A DNA stretch of 64,000 nucleotides from Nannocystis sp. RBIL2 (GCF_026626745.1 NZ_JAPNJW010000001.1:3456001-3520000), one strand, 5' to 3'. Counted from the stretch's first letter, positions 25,512-35,434 are shown. Numbers and translations: made by a program. Notes: a model not told the origin generated them from the sequence alone.

Positions 25512-28157
25512 CTACTTGGTCCTCTTCTTGTTCGCTGCCGACTTCTTCGTCGGCTTCTTCGCCCCGGTCTTTTTCGCGGCCTTCTTCACCCCGGTCTTCT
25601 TCGCGCCCGCCTTCTTCGCGGCCTTCTTCGCGCCCGCCTTCTTCGCCGCCTTCTTGGCGCCTGACTTCTTCGCCGACTTCTTCGCGCCCGACTTCTTCGC
25701 CGACTTCTTCGCGCCCGACTTCTTCGCCGCCTTCTTGGCGCCCGACTTCTTCGCCGCCTTCTTGGCGCCCGACTTCTTCGCCGCCTTCTTGGCGCCTGAC
25801 TTCTTCGCCGCCTTCTTGGCGCCTGACTTCTTCGCCGACTTCTTCGCGGCTTTCTTCGCCCCCGCCTTCTTCGCCGCCTTCTTCACGGCCTTCTTCGCCC
25901 CCGCCTTCTTCGCGCTCCGGGCCGCGCGAGCCGGGGGATCTTCGCGCTCTGCGAGCTGGCGCAGCTCGAACGAGTCGTAGGGCAGGTCGAACTCCTGAAA
26001 AACTTCCGAGTGATTGACGAAGTTCGGGAACGCGTCGACCACGTCCGCGCAGGCGCGCAGCGCCCGGCGTTGCACCTCCGACAGCCGCTCGGGCTCGCCG
26101 TCGGGGAAGAGCACGAAGAAGAGCGTCTCCAGCGTCGTCACCTGCGACAGCGGGTCTTGCTCGCGCAGCGTCTCCGTCAGCGCGTCCATGTGGCGTGCGA
26201 GCACCTCCTCGGGCAGATTGGCGCGCGCGACCGTGGCCACGTCCCCTTCGAAGAACGGCGCCAGCTCGGTGAACGAATCTTCGATCGGCGAACCGTCGAT
26301 CGCGTACGGCTCGATCGCCGCGATCCACTCCGGCGCCGGCTTCTTCGCGCGCGAGCCCAGCAGCACCGCCAGCAGGAAGCGCACCATCGGGTCGCTCTCG
26401 GCCGCGAACGCCGCCTCGAACGCCGCCCGCGACGCCTCCTTGCTGGCCGTCATCCCCAGCCCCATCGCCGCGCGACCGCGGTCGGCCGGCGTCGCGCCCG
26501 CTCGCAACCGGCGCGCGAACCACTCGATCACCTCTCGCTCGCCGCGCCCCGCGTGCGCCATCAAAAAAGCACCTGCGTGCGCCAGCGTCTCGTCCTCGCC
26601 GGACGCCAGCGCCACGAAGCGCGCCAGCGACGGGTGCATCGCCGTCATCCACGCCTCGTACGGCTTGCGCGCCTCGGTGATGTACGCCAACTGCAGCACG
26701 GCGACCAGGAAGTCGATCACGCGCCGCTCCACGGCCGGCCGCGACGCCTGCAGCGGCAGCATCGTCGCCAGCGCGGTCGCCACCCGATACGTCGCCGGGT
26801 ACACGCTGTTTTGGTGCTCGATCTCCGGCCAGATTCTCTCGAGCGAATACTCCGCGATCGCCGGATCGTCCGCGAGCACCCCCTTCACGTACAGCGGCAG
26901 CTCCTTGCCGTCTCCGAACGCCGTCTCGACCCGCGCCCACGAGACCGGGCCGAGGGCGGCCACCAGCTCGGGCGACGCTTCCAGGCGATGCAGCGCCGCC
27001 GCCACGAGCTCCTCCTCGTGGGCCTGGCGGAACGCCTCGCGCACGCTCGACGGATCGTCCTGCGTGCTCTCCACTTCATAGCTGGCGAAGCTCGGCAGGA
27101 AGCAGTCCCAATGATCGTACTCGTTGAGATCGTGCTCGCTGTCGGTCGCCAGAGTCAGCTCCGCCGCGCCCGTCGCGTCGTGCAGCGTCCACACGCCGTT
27201 GCCCTCGCCCGTCGACGCGTACGAGACCAGCAGCGCGCCGGAGAGGTCGTAGTATTCGACCTTGGTCGGCGGCTGCTTGGGGTCGGCGCTCGAGATCACC
27301 TCGAACACCAGGCGGTCGTCGTAATAGCGGCGCTCGTGGTGCGGCGCGACCTCCTCCATGCGCACCGAGTACAGCCTCTGCCCCTGCGCGTCGAAGAACG
27401 TCTCCGTGCGGTCCTTGTCCCCGTTGCGGTAGAGCGTCGCGCTGCGGACCGCCGGCGGGTCGGTGTCGCCATAATAAAACGACTGGACCATGTCGCCGTC
27501 GTCCGCCCACCGCTTGGACATCCACAGCTGGCCGCTCCTGTACGTGTCCTCCTCGCGGGGCGTGCCTGCGGGCTCGTGCAAGCTGCGCTCGCCGAGCACG
27601 CCGTTGCGGTCCCACAGGCGCCGCTCCCCGCGGAGATCGCCGGTCACCAGCGCGCTCCGCTGCAGCACCCACCCCTGCTCGTCCGGATGATAAAACGCCT
27701 CCGCCGGCACGTTCGCCGGCCGCGGCGGCAGCGGATCGCCGTAGCGCCCCACCGGCCGCCCTTGCGCGTCGAAGGTCCGCTCCGTCACGATGTAACCGTC
27801 GTCGTCGAACTCGCGCTCCATGACGCGTACTGCCTCGCCGAGGTCCGGGTCCCAGTACTTGTCCTCCGGCGACGGCCCCTCCAGCCGCGTCCACCGCATC
27901 AGCCCGGTCCACACGTCTTTCAAAAGGTTCTTCGCCCCGCGCTGCGACTCCGAGCCGTCCGGGTGGAAGCGCCGATACTCGAGCCGCTGCGTCCCGTCGC
28001 CCCACTCCTCGACGCACTCGACCTCGCCGTTCGCCCGCCACGACGTCCACGTGCCGACGCGCCGGCCGCTCGGATCCTTGGGGCCCGAGTTCCAGACGTC
28101 GTCCTCCCAGAACGCGTCGGCAGGCAGGTGGGCGGGCTTCTGCGGGTGCTTCGACAT
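25512..28157 (-). CDS. Large cytoplasmic protein with MORN-like and HEAT-like regions and histone-H1-like tail
   Basis: The 881-residue product (ATG 28157) has three parts. Residues 1-300 contain repeated toxin/MORN-like strands (GRRVGTWTSWRANGEVE, GERRLWDRNG, YYDLSGALLVSY). Residues 320-740 are helical and HEAT-like (ERRVIDFLVAVLQLAYITEARK, LGMTASKEASRAAFEAAFA). The last 130 residues are almost entirely Lys, Ala, Ser and Gly in repeats of KKSGAKKAA, like histone H1 and the alginate regulators AlgP/AlgR3. The tail should bind nucleic acid or polyanions. The DNA of the tail is a 24-base-type direct repeat at about 25550-25915. Function is unknown. Confidence 0.75.
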   Translation of the reverse strand: MSKHPQKPAHLPADAFWEDDVWNSGPKDPSGRRVGTWTSWRANGEVECVEEWGDGTQRLEYRRFHPDGSESQRGAKNLLKDVWTGLMRWTRLEGPSPEDKYWDPDLGEAVRVMEREFDDDGYIVTERTFDAQGRPVGRYGDPLPPRPANVPAEAFYHPDEQGWVLQRSALVTGDLRGERRLWDRNGVLGERSLHEPAGTPREEDTYRSGQLWMSKRWADDGDMVQSFYYGDTDPPAVRSATLYRNGDKDRTETFFDAQGQRLYSVRMEEVAPHHERRYYDDRLVFEVISSADPKQPPTKVEYYDLSGALLVSYASTGEGNGVWTLHDATGAAELTLATDSEHDLNEYDHWDCFLPSFASYEVESTQDDPSSVREAFRQAHEEELVAAALHRLEASPELVAALGPVSWARVETAFGDGKELPLYVKGVLADDPAIAEYSLERIWPEIEHQNSVYPATYRVATALATMLPLQASRPAVERRVIDFLVAVLQLAYITEARKPYEAWMTAMHPSLARFVALASGEDETLAHAGAFLMAHAGRGEREVIEWFARRLRAGATPADRGRAAMGLGMTASKEASRAAFEAAFAAESDPMVRFLLAVLLGSRAKKPAPEWIAAIEPYAIDGSPIEDSFTELAPFFEGDVATVARANLPEEVLARHMDALTETLREQDPLSQVTTLETLFFVLFPDGEPERLSEVQRRALRACADVVDAFPNFVNHSEVFQEFDLPYDSFELRQLAEREDPPARAARSAKKAGAKKAVKKAAKKAGAKKAAKKSAKKSGAKKAAKKSGAKKAAKKSGAKKAAKKSGAKKAAKKSGAKKSAKKSGAKKSAKKSGAKKAAKKAGAKKAAKKAGAKKTGVKKAAKKTGAKKPTKKSAANKKRTK

Positions 28158-28217
28158 GGCCGGCAGAGTGTCCGCCTCACCCCACGCTGTCAACCCGAAC
28201 GCGGGCATGCGCCCATT

Positions 28218-28240
28218 CGCGCATGTCCCCGCGGACCTAT
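28218..28240. repeat. Single palindrome copy
   Basis: GCGCATGTCC-CC-GCGGACCTAT is a degraded copy located 60 bases upstream of the start codon of the H1-tailed protein gene, in its presumed promoter region. Confidence 0.45.
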
Positions 28241-28370
28241 CCCATCGGCCAGGTCATGATTCACGGCTCGGAGACAATCATGAGAGCCGAAGTGCGAGGG
28301 GTCGGCTCGCTCTCCAGCGAATCATGAGCGCGGCGCCGCCGAATCACTCTCGTCCGGCGCGCGCCGATTC

Positions 28371-29027
28371 TCAGGCCCTGGTGAGCCCCGTCGGGCACGA
28401 CACGCCCGTCCCGCCGATCCCGCAATAGCCGCCCGGGTTCTTCTCCAGGTACTGCTGATGGTAATCCTCCGCATAATAGAACGTCGGAGCCGGCAGCACC
28501 TCGGTCGTGATCTCGCCGAACGCCGCGTCGAGCAGGCGCTTCTGGTACGCGTCGCGCGACGCCTCCGCGGCCTGCTTCTGCGCCTCGCTGGTGTAGTAGA
28601 TGCCGGAGCGGTACTGAGTGCCGACGTCGTTGCCCTGGCGCATGCCCTGGGTCGGGTCGTGGTTCTCCCAGAACACGCGCAGGAGCTCCTCGAAGCGGAC
28701 GCGCGACGGATCGAAGACCACCTGGACGACCTCGTTGTGGCCGGTGCGGCCGCTGCACACCTCACGGTAGGTCGGGTTCGGGGTGTAGCCGGCGGCGTAG
28801 CCGACCTGCGTCGAGATCACGCCGGGCACCTGCCAGAACTTCTTCTCGGCGCCCCAGAAGCAGCCCATGCCGAAGATGGCGATCTCGGCGCCGGCCGGGA
28901 ACGGCGGCGACATCGGCCCGCCGAGGACCGCGTGCTGCGCGGCGACCGACATGGGCGTGTCGCGACCGGGGAGCGCCTCTTGCGGGCGCGGCATTCGGAG
29001 CTTGTCGGACGAGGCGAACCAGGACAT
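28371..29027 (-). CDS. msrA: Peptide-methionine (S)-S-oxide reductase
   Basis: MsrA repairs oxidised methionine in proteins. The 218-residue product has the active-site motif [13 protein letters not shown] with the catalytic Cys, then [55 protein letters not shown] and [21 protein letters not shown]. The recycling Cys is likely the one near the C terminus ([12 protein letters not shown]). It has a 45-residue N-terminal extension without a clear signal. ATG 29027 is preceded by a G-rich stretch. It is divergent from the SseB-like gene. Confidence 0.95.
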   Translation of the reverse strand: MSWFASSDKLRMPRPQEALPGRDTPMSVAAQHAVLGGPMSPPFPAGAEIAIFGMGCFWGAEKKFWQVPGVISTQVGYAAGYTPNPTYREVCSGRTGHNEVVQVVFDPSRVRFEELLRVFWENHDPTQGMRQGNDVGTQYRSGIYYTSEAQKQAAEASRDAYQKRLLDAAFGEITTEVLPAPTFYYAEDYHQQYLEKNPGGYCGIGGTGVSCPTGLTRA

Positions 29028-29168
29028 CCCCCGCAGGGTGACGCATGGCGGCGGCCACGGCCAGCGCCTCCGGCTCCGGCGGGGCTGCGTGCCGGATCGC
29101 GCACGCCGGGGCGGGCCGGCGGCCGGGCGCATCCGGGCGGCTCTGCTATATCTTCGCCCCTCCCCCGC

Positions 29169-29945
29169 ATGTCCACACTCACTCGCGACCGGCTCGTCAC
29201 GTCCCTGCAGCAGCTCAGCCAAAGCGGCGGGGCCGACAACAAACTGGTCGTCGTCGCGGGGGACTACTACGTGGTGGTCCACGGCCGCCTGGGCGGCTCC
29301 GACCTGGCGGTCGAGGTCGTGTCCAACTTCTACCTCGGCGGCCCGTCCCAGCTGACGCCGGCGCGGCTGCGGTCGCTCGGCGATCGCGGCTACTTCGAGC
29401 GCAGCGGCTACAACAACTTGTTCCGCGACGTCCGCCTCACCGGCGCCGACGCGGCCGGCAAGCTGGCCGACGAGCTGCTGGCGCTGTTCGCCCAGATCTT
29501 CGGCGTCGAGGCCGACGCGCCGGCGAGCTTCGAGCTGCAGCTCGGCGACCCCGAGCCCACGCGCAACCCCGACCTGGTGCGGGCGATGAAGGCCCTGGCG
29601 GTGCGCCGCGACATGGACGCGCGCCAGCGGGTCTACGTCGCGGTGATGAACGCGACCTTCCTGATGCCGGTCAACCCGGCGGGCCGCATCAGCGACGAGC
29701 CGCTCGAGGTCGACCGCCTCGGCAACTTCCCGGTCATCGCCGCCTTCACCGAGGCCGACTCCCTGCGCCTGTGGCAGCCCAAGGGCTGGCCGTTCGCGCT
29801 GATCCCCGGCGCGCGTCTGGTCCCGCTGGCGGTGTCGCGCCGGGTCGGCTCGCTGCTGGTGAACCCGCGCGGCAACGTCGGCGGCGAGCTCTACATCAAC
29901 GAGCTCGAGGCGATCGAGGGCGCGCTGCGCCGCCGCAACAACTGA
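29169..29945 (+). CDS. SseB-like protein with N-terminal TY-chaperone-like domain
   Basis: The 258-residue protein has an N-terminal part (residues 1-110) resembling small type III-chaperone-like domains: [35 protein letters not shown]. The C-terminal part is an SseB N-terminal domain: [41 protein letters not shown] and [19 protein letters not shown]. SseB domains are widespread in secretion- or enhancer-associated proteins of unclear biochemistry. The stop is 3 bases before the desaturase start, so the two genes are probably cotranscribed. Confidence 0.78.
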   Translation: MSTLTRDRLVTSLQQLSQSGGADNKLVVVAGDYYVVVHGRLGGSDLAVEVVSNFYLGGPSQLTPARLRSLGDRGYFERSGYNNLFRDVRLTGADAAGKLADELLALFAQIFGVEADAPASFELQLGDPEPTRNPDLVRAMKALAVRRDMDARQRVYVAVMNATFLMPVNPAGRISDEPLEVDRLGNFPVIAAFTEADSLRLWQPKGWPFALIPGARLVPLAVSRRVGSLLVNPRGNVGGELYINELEAIEGALRRRNN

Positions 29946-29948
29946 GCG

Positions 29949-30878
29949 ATGGAGGGCGAGTTCTCGCGCGCCGCGACGCTGACCGCCGACGAGCGGCGCG
30001 AGCTGTACGCGCGCCGCGACGGCCCGGGCGTCCTGCGCTTCGCCGTCCAGCTGGGCCTGCTGCTCGCCGCGGCGATCGCCACGGTCGCGCTCGCCGACGC
30101 CGACGCGCTCGTGTTCTGGCCGGTGTTCGCGGCCTACTGCGTGCTCCTGGCCTCGATGTTCGCGCCGACGCACGAGGCCGGCCACGGCACCGCGTTCGCC
30201 AGCAAGCGGCTCAATCGCCTGGTGCTGCGGATCGCCGGCAACCTGTCGCTGCTACCGCCCACCGCCTTCGTGGCCTTCCACTTCGAGCACCACCGCAAGA
30301 CCCACGAGGTCGGCGACCCGGAGGTCCCCGGCGGCAACCTCGAGCTGGCGGCCTGGCCCAGGAACCCGATCGCGGCGCTGATCGTGCTCAGCGGCCTGCC
30401 GCTGCTGCTCGCCAAGCTGGCCGCGCTGGTCAACCTCGCCGTGCCGCGCGGGCCGAAGTGGTTTTTGAAATGGATGCCGTGGTTGCCGGAGGCCCAGCGC
30501 CCGGCGACGATCCGCGAGGCCCGCTTCATGCTCGCCGGCCTCGCCGCGCTGGCGCTCCTGGCGTGGTTGGTGTGGCCGCCGTTTTGGTGGCTGCTGGCCG
30601 GCGGCGCCGGGGCGCACGTGGTGCTCGGGCCCTACCTCGCCGCCGAGCACACCGGCATGCCGACCGAAGGCGACGTGCTCGCGCGGACCCGATCGATCCG
30701 CAGCAACGCCGTCGTCAGGTGGCTGTTCTGGAACATGCCCTACCACGCCGAGCACCACGGCTGGCCCGCGGTGCCGTTCCACGCCGTGCCGGCCCTGCAC
30801 CGCCGCGTCGCCGCCGGGCTGCCGCGGCGCTACCGCGGCTACCTTCACGTCTACCTGGCCGCGCTGCGCGGGCGCTGA
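29949..30878 (+). CDS. Fatty-acid desaturase family membrane protein
   Basis: The 309-residue product has the di-iron His motifs [15 protein letters not shown] and HAEHH, plus AEHTG before the last box. Transmembrane stretches are [53 protein letters not shown] and [17 protein letters not shown]. It is predicted to desaturate or hydroxylate an acyl chain or carotenoid in the inner membrane. It follows the SseB-like gene by 3 bases and converges on ftsI, with a palindrome cluster between. Confidence 0.85.
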   Translation: MEGEFSRAATLTADERRELYARRDGPGVLRFAVQLGLLLAAAIATVALADADALVFWPVFAAYCVLLASMFAPTHEAGHGTAFASKRLNRLVLRIAGNLSLLPPTAFVAFHFEHHRKTHEVGDPEVPGGNLELAAWPRNPIAALIVLSGLPLLLAKLAALVNLAVPRGPKWFLKWMPWLPEAQRPATIREARFMLAGLAALALLAWLVWPPFWWLLAGGAGAHVVLGPYLAAEHTGMPTEGDVLARTRSIRSNAVVRWLFWNMPYHAEHHGWPAVPFHAVPALHRRVAAGLPRRYRGYLHVYLAALRGR

Positions 30879-30887
30879 GCCAGGGGA

Positions 30888-30945
30888 CATGCTCCCGAGA
30901 GCATGTCCATCGAGACATGTTCCATCGAGCATGCCCCCGAGGGCA
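30888..30945. terminator. Palindrome cluster between convergent desaturase and ftsI
   Basis: Hairpin GACATGCTC-CCGA-GAGCATGTC (9-base stem) is followed by further CATGTCCATCGAGACATG-type and GCATGCCCCCGAGGGCAG copies. It occupies the whole 69-base gap between two stops and probably terminates both transcripts. No T-tract follows on the plus strand, so termination may be weak. Confidence 0.55.
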
Positions 30946-30947
30946 GG

Positions 30948-33017
30948 TTACTTCTTCGGCGCGAACGCGACCTGGACCACCCGGCCGCTCTCGACCTGGC
31001 CGGGCGTCACGTCCTGCGACACTGCGACGCCCGAGCCGGTTGCGCGCAGCTCGACCTTGGCGCGGCCGGCGAGGTCGACCGCCTGGGCGAGGGTGAGGCC
31101 GGTGAAGTCGGGCATGCCGGTGGTGATCTTCGGGTGGGCGGCGGCGCCGCTGCCTCGCTCCTCGACGCCGGGCAGCGACGGCTCGACGTCGATGTCGGCG
31201 AGCACGCCGAGCGCGGCCTCCATCTGCTTGGCGGCGACGACCACCGGCTTGGGCGGCGGCGGCGTCTTGCCGTCGTCGCGGGGCACGCCGAGGTGGGTCA
31301 TGATCTGCGCGCCGAGGCGGGCGAAGCTCGGGGCGGCGACGTCGTTGCCGTAGTGGGCGCCCTCGGGCACGTCGACCGACACCAGGATCACCACCCGCGG
31401 CGCGCGGGCCGGCAGCGCGCCGATGAAGCTCGAGTAGTACATGCCGTCGGCGTAGCCCTTGCTGCCGGCCTTCTGCGCCGTCGAGGTCTTGCCGGCGACC
31501 AGGTAGCCGTCGACGTGGGCGTTCTCGCCGGTGCCGAGCGCGGTGTGGACGACGTCCTCGAGCATGCGCATCACCGTCTTGGCGGTCGCGCTGCGGACCA
31601 GGCGCTCGCCCTCGGGCGCGTGCTCCCACACGGTGCCGCCGTGCGCGTCGAGGATCTTCTGCACGATGGTGGGGTCGTGATAGACGCCGTCGTTGGCCAG
31701 CGCGCCGAAGGCCGCGGTCACCTGCAGCGGCGACGCGGCCATGCCCTGGCCGAACGAGATGTTGGCCATCTGGATGTCGGACCACTTCTCCGGCGGCGCC
31801 AAAAGGCCCGCGGTCGCGCCGGGCAGCTGGACCCCGGGGCGCTCGCCGAAGTGGAACTTCTTGACCCACTTCGACAGCGTCTGCTTGCCCAGGCGGTCGG
31901 CGATCTTGGTCGTGCAGATGTTCGACGACGCCGCCAGGATCTCGGTCACCGTCAGCCACTCGGCCGGGTGCGCGTCGTGGATCGTGTTGCGCGGCGTGTA
32001 CTTCCAGCGGCCCTTCTCGCAGTAGAACGTCTCGTTCTCGCGCACCGCCCCGAGCTCGAGCGCGGCCGCGACGGTCACGGCCTTGAGCGTCGAGCCCGGC
32101 TCGTACGCGGCCTGGACCGCCAGGTTCTGCGTCTGGTGGGCGCTCTGGACCGGGTGGTTGGGGTCGTAGGTCGGCCGGTTGGCCATGGCGAGGATCTCGC
32201 CGTTGCGCGGGTCGAGCACCAGGATCGAGGTGCCGACCGGGTTCCACTGGCGGACGAGGGTGTTGATCTCCTCCTCGACCATCGCCTGGATCTGCGAGTC
32301 GATCGTCAGCACCACGGTGTCGCCGCGCGCGACCCCGGGGTCGGGCACGCCGTCGACCAGCAGCTTCTTGCCGGCCGCGAAGTAGGCCGGCGACAGCGCC
32401 TCGCGCCCGCGCAGCTGCATGTCGAGGCCGAGCTCGACGCCGGCGGTGCCGCTGCCCTGCGCGCCGACGCGGCCGAGCACGTGCGAGGCCAGGAGCCCGC
32501 GCGGGTACACGCGCGCGGTCGACGGCTCGAACGACACGCCCGGGATGCCCTTAGCCTGCAGCGTCTTCACCTGCGCGTCCGACAGCGGCAGGCGCAGCAG
32601 GCGGTAGGCCTTGTCCTTGGCGATCTCCTCGCGCAGGTAGTCGGCGCTCTCGTCGGGCTCGATCTCCAGCACCGCCTCGATCAGCGCCTCCTCGGCCGCG
32701 CGCGCGCGCACGAGCCGGGGGTTGATGGCGATCTTGTGCACGCGGTCGTCGACCGCCAGGGTCATGAAGTCGCGGTCGACGATCTCGCCGCGGCTGGCCG
32801 CCAGCTTGAAGCTGCGCAGCTGCTGGCGGTTGCCCTGCTCGGCGTAGGCCTCGTGCTCGACGGTGGCGAGCCGCGTCGCCTTGACCCCGGCGCCGACCAG
32901 CGCGGCGCAGATCGCCGCGCCGACCAGCGACGCGCGCCGCCCGACCGCCCGCATGTCGCTCGCCATCGGCGCGGGGATCAGGTTCTTGCGCATGATGTTG
33001 CCGCGGTTTTCGGACAT
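30948..33017 (-). CDS. ftsI: Septal peptidoglycan transpeptidase (FtsI/PBP3-type) with PASTA domain
   Basis: This class B penicillin-binding protein cross-links septal peptidoglycan. The 689-residue product has one N-terminal transmembrane helix (ASLVGAAICAALVGAGV), the dimerisation domain (SRGEIVDRDFMTLAV, YPRGLLASHVLG) and the transpeptidase domain with EPGSTLKA (SxxK), SSN, and GKTSTAQK in place of KTG. The C-terminal 65 residues form a PASTA domain (MPDFTGLTLAQAVDLAGRAKVEL), as in SpoVD- or myxobacterial-type FtsI. The start is ATG 33017 or the ATG at 33038 that overlaps the ftsL stop. A duplicated CAGGGCGGAT element and a palindrome remnant lie at this boundary. Confidence 0.93.
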   Translation of the reverse strand: MSENRGNIMRKNLIPAPMASDMRAVGRRASLVGAAICAALVGAGVKATRLATVEHEAYAEQGNRQQLRSFKLAASRGEIVDRDFMTLAVDDRVHKIAINPRLVRARAAEEALIEAVLEIEPDESADYLREEIAKDKAYRLLRLPLSDAQVKTLQAKGIPGVSFEPSTARVYPRGLLASHVLGRVGAQGSGTAGVELGLDMQLRGREALSPAYFAAGKKLLVDGVPDPGVARGDTVVLTIDSQIQAMVEEEINTLVRQWNPVGTSILVLDPRNGEILAMANRPTYDPNHPVQSAHQTQNLAVQAAYEPGSTLKAVTVAAALELGAVRENETFYCEKGRWKYTPRNTIHDAHPAEWLTVTEILAASSNICTTKIADRLGKQTLSKWVKKFHFGERPGVQLPGATAGLLAPPEKWSDIQMANISFGQGMAASPLQVTAAFGALANDGVYHDPTIVQKILDAHGGTVWEHAPEGERLVRSATAKTVMRMLEDVVHTALGTGENAHVDGYLVAGKTSTAQKAGSKGYADGMYYSSFIGALPARAPRVVILVSVDVPEGAHYGNDVAAPSFARLGAQIMTHLGVPRDDGKTPPPPKPVVVAAKQMEAALGVLADIDVEPSLPGVEERGSGAAAHPKITTGMPDFTGLTLAQAVDLAGRAKVELRATGSGVAVSQDVTPGQVESGRVVQVAFAPKK

Positions 33018-33034
33018 GTTCGATCCGCCCTGTC

Positions 33035-33466
33035 TCATCCGCCCTGTCTCGAGGGACCTGTCTGCTTGGACTCGTCGCGCAGCCGGATCGCCTGCAGCCG
33101 GTCCGGCGTGGCCGGCACCATCTGCATGCGCCCCGCCGCGACGTCCTCGATGTAGTCGGGGTGGCGCAGGTAGGCCCGCTCGGCCTCGAGCCGGCGCTTC
33201 TCGTCGAGCAGGCGCCCGTGCTCCGCGGTCAGCTCGGCGATGTCGGCCCCGAGCTCGAGCACCCGCGCCCGCGTCCGCACCTGCACCACGCCGGCCGCGG
33301 TGAGCAGCCCGAGCGCCAGCATCAACACCAGGGGCAGCCCGGTCGGCCGGCGCGGCGGGGGCGGCGGCAGGCGGTCGTCGGCGCGCTGGAAGCCGTGCTC
33401 GAAGCTCGCCGGCGCCCCGCCGCGCCGCACGTTGCCGGTGCGCGGAGGATGGGTCGTCGGCGTCAT
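33035..33466 (-). CDS. ftsL: Cell division protein FtsL-like
   Basis: This 143-residue single-pass protein sits between rsmH and ftsI, the usual ftsL position. It has a cytoplasmic Pro/Arg-rich N terminus (RLPPPPPRRPTG), one transmembrane helix (LPLVLMLALGLLTAAGVVQV) and a periplasmic coiled coil (RVLELGADIAELTAEHGRLLDEKRRLEAERAYLRHP). ATG 33466 overlaps the rsmH stop by 4 bases. Primary sequence is poorly conserved in this family, so the call depends on topology and context. Confidence 0.82.
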   Translation of the reverse strand: MTPTTHPPRTGNVRRGGAPASFEHGFQRADDRLPPPPPRRPTGLPLVLMLALGLLTAAGVVQVRTRARVLELGADIAELTAEHGRLLDEKRRLEAERAYLRHPDYIEDVAAGRMQMVPATPDRLQAIRLRDESKQTGPSRQGG

Positions 33467-34434
33467 GGCAGCGCGCGCTCCAGGACGCGCAGCCGGCTGC
33501 TGCGGCTGCGCGGGTTGGCGGCGATCTCGGCCTCGCCGGGCGCGGCGCCCTGGCGGTAGCCGGCGGGCACGACGAAGCGCGGCCGCGGCAGGTCGCGCGC
33601 GGCGATCGGCAGCCCGGCGGGCGGCTGCTCGGCGCGGGCGAGCGCGGTGAAGCGCTGCTTGGTCGCGCGGTCCTCGAGCGAGTGGAAGGTGATGATGCCG
33701 AGGCGGCCGCCGACCTGCAGCAGTTCGGGCGCGGCGGCGAGGAGGCGGTCGAGCTCGCCGAGCTCGTCGTTGACGCGGATCCGCAGCGCCTGGAAGGTGC
33801 GCGTGGCCGGGTGGATCCGCAGCCCCAGCTTGCGCCGCTGCGGCGCGCTCATCGCTGCGGCCACGACCTTCGCCAGCACCCCGGTGGTGGTCGGCCGCAC
33901 CGCCACGATCGCGGTGGCGATCCGCCCGGCGTCGGGCTCCTCGCCGTAGTCCCGCAGGATCTGAGCGAGCTCGCCGGCGCTGATGTCGGCCAGCAGCTGC
34001 GAGGCCGACAACCCGCGGCTCGGGTCCATCCGCATGTCGAGCGGCGCGTCGGCCTGGAACGAGAAGCCGCGCGCGCCCGTGTCGAGCTGGTGTGAGGACA
34101 CTCCCAGGTCGGCGAGGATGGCCGTCGCCGCGGTCACGCCGGCGGCTTCGAGCACCTCGGGCAGGCGGCCGAAGCTCGAATGCACGAGCTCGACGTCGTC
34201 CGGCAGCTTCCGGCGCGCCTCGGCCAGCGCCTCCTCGTCGCGGTCGAGCGCGATGGCCCGCAGCTTGGGCCCGTCGGGTCGGGCGTCCGCGTAGGCGGCC
34301 AGCATGGCCAGCGTGTGCCCAGCCCCACCACAGGTAGCGTCGACGAACACCGGCGCCTCGGCGCGCAGGAGCGCCGGCGCCAGCGCCTCGCACACCTCGC
34401 GGACCAGTACCGGCCTGTGGAACTCGGAGGACAT
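33463..34434 (-). CDS. rsmH: 16S rRNA (cytosine(1402)-N4)-methyltransferase
   Basis: RsmH (MraW) methylates 16S rRNA in the decoding region. The 323-residue product has HRPVLVREVCEAL, the SAM-binding FVDATCGGAGHT, ALDRDEEAL, LADLGVSSHQLD, RGFSFQADAPLDMRMDP, LGLRIHPATRTFQALRI and GRLGIITFHSLEDR. It is first in rsmH-ftsL-ftsI. mraZ is not upstream; the next gene is divergent. Confidence 0.96.
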   Translation of the reverse strand: MSSEFHRPVLVREVCEALAPALLRAEAPVFVDATCGGAGHTLAMLAAYADARPDGPKLRAIALDRDEEALAEARRKLPDDVELVHSSFGRLPEVLEAAGVTAATAILADLGVSSHQLDTGARGFSFQADAPLDMRMDPSRGLSASQLLADISAGELAQILRDYGEEPDAGRIATAIVAVRPTTTGVLAKVVAAAMSAPQRRKLGLRIHPATRTFQALRIRVNDELGELDRLLAAAPELLQVGGRLGIITFHSLEDRATKQRFTALARAEQPPAGLPIAARDLPRPRFVVPAGYRQGAAPGEAEIAANPRSRSSRLRVLERALP

Positions 34435-34669
34435 CGCGCGCGCCAGGCGGGTGTGACAGCGCTCGCCGGCCCGGTCAAAAAACAGGCCGGTCGAGCCCCG
34501 GGGCCGGCCGCGCGGGCGATTCGGGCGCCCCGCCCGACCGGACTCGACTGCGGACGGGCCCGCGCGCGGGTAAATTTGTCCCGAGAAAACAATATCTTGG
34601 GCACTTTTTCATTGACCCCCCGGGGCCAAAATTTGTAGGTTGCGCTGCCTTATTTCGAGGGAGCCCGCC

Positions 34670-35434
34670 GTGCTTTCGACGCGGATGAAGAATTATCGCC
34701 AGCTCTTCGAGTCCTCGGAGCTCCTCTGGGAAAAGCTCGGGATGCTCAACGCCGCTCAGCGGCGCAACTTCGACGAGCGCTTCATGATGTCGTGGATCTT
34801 CCACGACTTCGCCCTCGAGGGGCAGATGCTGTCGGTCGCAGAGATCAAGGCCGCCATCGACGACGAGATCATCTCGACGCCGAGCCTGATCCCCGCGTAT
34901 CTGCACGTCAAAGCGGTCCGCGACGGCATCTACATGTTGCTCGAGACCCGCGGCAAGCGCCTGCAGCTGTCGCTGGAGTGGCTGAAGAAGCTGCACCAGA
35001 CTCTGCTGCCGCAGGGCAAGAAGGATCAGGTCCAGTACCGCAAGGACAACCCGATCCACCGCATGTACTTCCACGACCTCGCGCCGGCCGACAAGATCAG
35101 CTACCGCATGCGCAAGCTGACCGACTGGTTCCGCACCGAGGAGTGCCGCAAGGCCCATCCGATCGAGCTGGCGGTCGAGGTCCACCGCGAGCTCATCCGG
35201 ATCTTCCCGTGGCCGGACATCAGCGGGCGCGTGGCGCGCTTGGCGATGAACGCCATCCTCATCGCCGAGAACTACTGGCCGTGCATCCTGCACCACAACG
35301 AGCGCCAGACCTACTACGACGTGCTCAGGCTCGATCAGGACCAACTGCTGCAGCTCGTCCTCGACAGCATGGACGAGGGGATCCGCTCGTCGAGTCGGCT
35401 CTACCAGAGCATTGTTGATTCCTCGCGGGCGTGA
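34670..35434 (+). CDS. Fic-fold protein lacking the Fic catalytic histidine
   Basis: GTG 34670 is preceded by GAGGGAG at 7 bases and gives 254 residues. The helical core and order of motifs match Fic/DOC proteins: FALEGQMLSVAEI resembles the inhibitory-helix/EGN region, then HPIELAVEVHRELIRIF and GRVARLAMNAILIAENYWPCIL. The loop that should read HPFxDGNGR reads IFPWPDISGRVAR: the catalytic His is Phe and the Gly-Asn pair is replaced, while the final Gly-Arg remains. It is therefore unlikely to AMPylate by the standard mechanism. It may be a binding protein or, as in AvrB-like proteins, do other chemistry. It is followed 17 bases later by ribA. Confidence 0.75.
   Translation: MLSTRMKNYRQLFESSELLWEKLGMLNAAQRRNFDERFMMSWIFHDFALEGQMLSVAEIKAAIDDEIISTPSLIPAYLHVKAVRDGIYMLLETRGKRLQLSLEWLKKLHQTLLPQGKKDQVQYRKDNPIHRMYFHDLAPADKISYRMRKLTDWFRTEECRKAHPIELAVEVHRELIRIFPWPDISGRVARLAMNAILIAENYWPCILHHNERQTYYDVLRLDQDQLLQLVLDSMDEGIRSSSRLYQSIVDSSRA

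Noticed and set aside
24660..25664. Arg-rich plus-strand frame overlapping the IgGFc-binding gene and the H1-like tail
   Set aside because: It is out of frame with a strongly supported gene and runs antisense to the Lys-rich tail repeats.
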